From positions 1-5,513 of the forward strand of contig JAIRTF010000013.1 in NCBI GenBank assembly GCA_031255075.1: DNA of 5,513 nucleotides, in the 5' to 3' direction. Positions 5,505-5,513 of this stretch are shown here, piece by piece. Made by a program: the position numbers and the translations under genes. This stretch comes from Bifidobacteriaceae bacterium. GTDB lineage: Bacteria; Actinomycetota; Actinomycetes; Actinomycetales; WQXJ01. Position 1 is the stretch's first letter, and each line of letters opens with the position of its first letter. The notes under the pieces are model-generated. The model was not told the DNA's origin. It saw only the letters and a list, made by a program, of their open reading frames with translations, and searched no databases.

Positions 5505-5513
5505 ATGGCGACT
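5505..5513 (+). CDS. First three codons of the next operon gene, probably FtsW/RodA family
   Basis: ATG GCG ACT (Met-Ala-Thr) begins three bases after the pstP stop. A GGGGG run at 5493-5497 lies 7 bases upstream and can serve as a ribosome binding site. In actinobacteria pstP is normally followed by a gene for an FtsW/RodA/SpoVE-family SEDS glycosyltransferase, then pbpA, pknA and pknB. The identity rests only on gene order, since three residues carry no family signal. Confidence 0.5.

Overview
This GC-rich window comes from the chromosome of an actinobacterium. The evidence is the divergent pair of a tRNA-Leu gene and the start of the fhaA-fhaB-pstP signalling operon, which is an arrangement typical of Actinobacteria, and the closeness of all three proteins to their mycobacterial counterparts. 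I cannot place the genus. Nothing here looks recently transferred: there is no insertion sequence, integrase, phage gene or CRISPR array.

Layout. (1) Bases 2-166, plus strand: the last 54 codons of an enoyl-CoA hydratase (crotonase) family protein that begins left of the window. (2) Bases 163-2487, minus strand: a complete 774-residue MMPL/RND-type membrane transporter. It converges on the crotonase gene, and the two stop codons overlap in one CTAG (163-166). A GNRA-capped hairpin just past the transporter's stop, inside the crotonase coding region, is the best terminator candidate. (3) Bases 2488-2597: a 110-base spacer with two overlapping, mutually exclusive inverted repeats, then the transporter's ribosome binding site. 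(4) Bases 2598-2681, minus strand: tRNA-Leu(CAG). (5) Bases 2682-2812: a divergent intergenic region that must hold promoters for the tRNA and for the plus-strand operon. (6) Bases 2813-5513, plus strand: a tightly packed operon of fhaA (DUF3662-FHA), fhaB (membrane anchor-FHA), pstP (PP2C Ser/Thr phosphatase with one membrane span and an external domain) and the first three codons of a following gene, by synteny an ftsW/rodA-family gene.

How the genes work together. In actinobacteria the right-hand operon normally continues rodA/ftsW-pbpA-pknA-pknB. The kinases phosphorylate cell-wall and division proteins, FhaA and FhaB read phosphothreonine through their FHA domains, and PstP removes the phosphates. 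The three genes here are the reader and eraser parts of that circuit; the writers should lie just right of the window. The transporter and the crotonase fragment have no visible link to this circuit.

The window is mostly a well-conserved actinobacterial neighbourhood. I found no convincing new system. The points most worth a second look are the paired hairpins between the tRNA and the transporter, the shared-stop convergent junction with its hairpin, the apparent lack of a Shine-Dalgarno sequence before fhaB, and the uncharacterised external domain of PstP.
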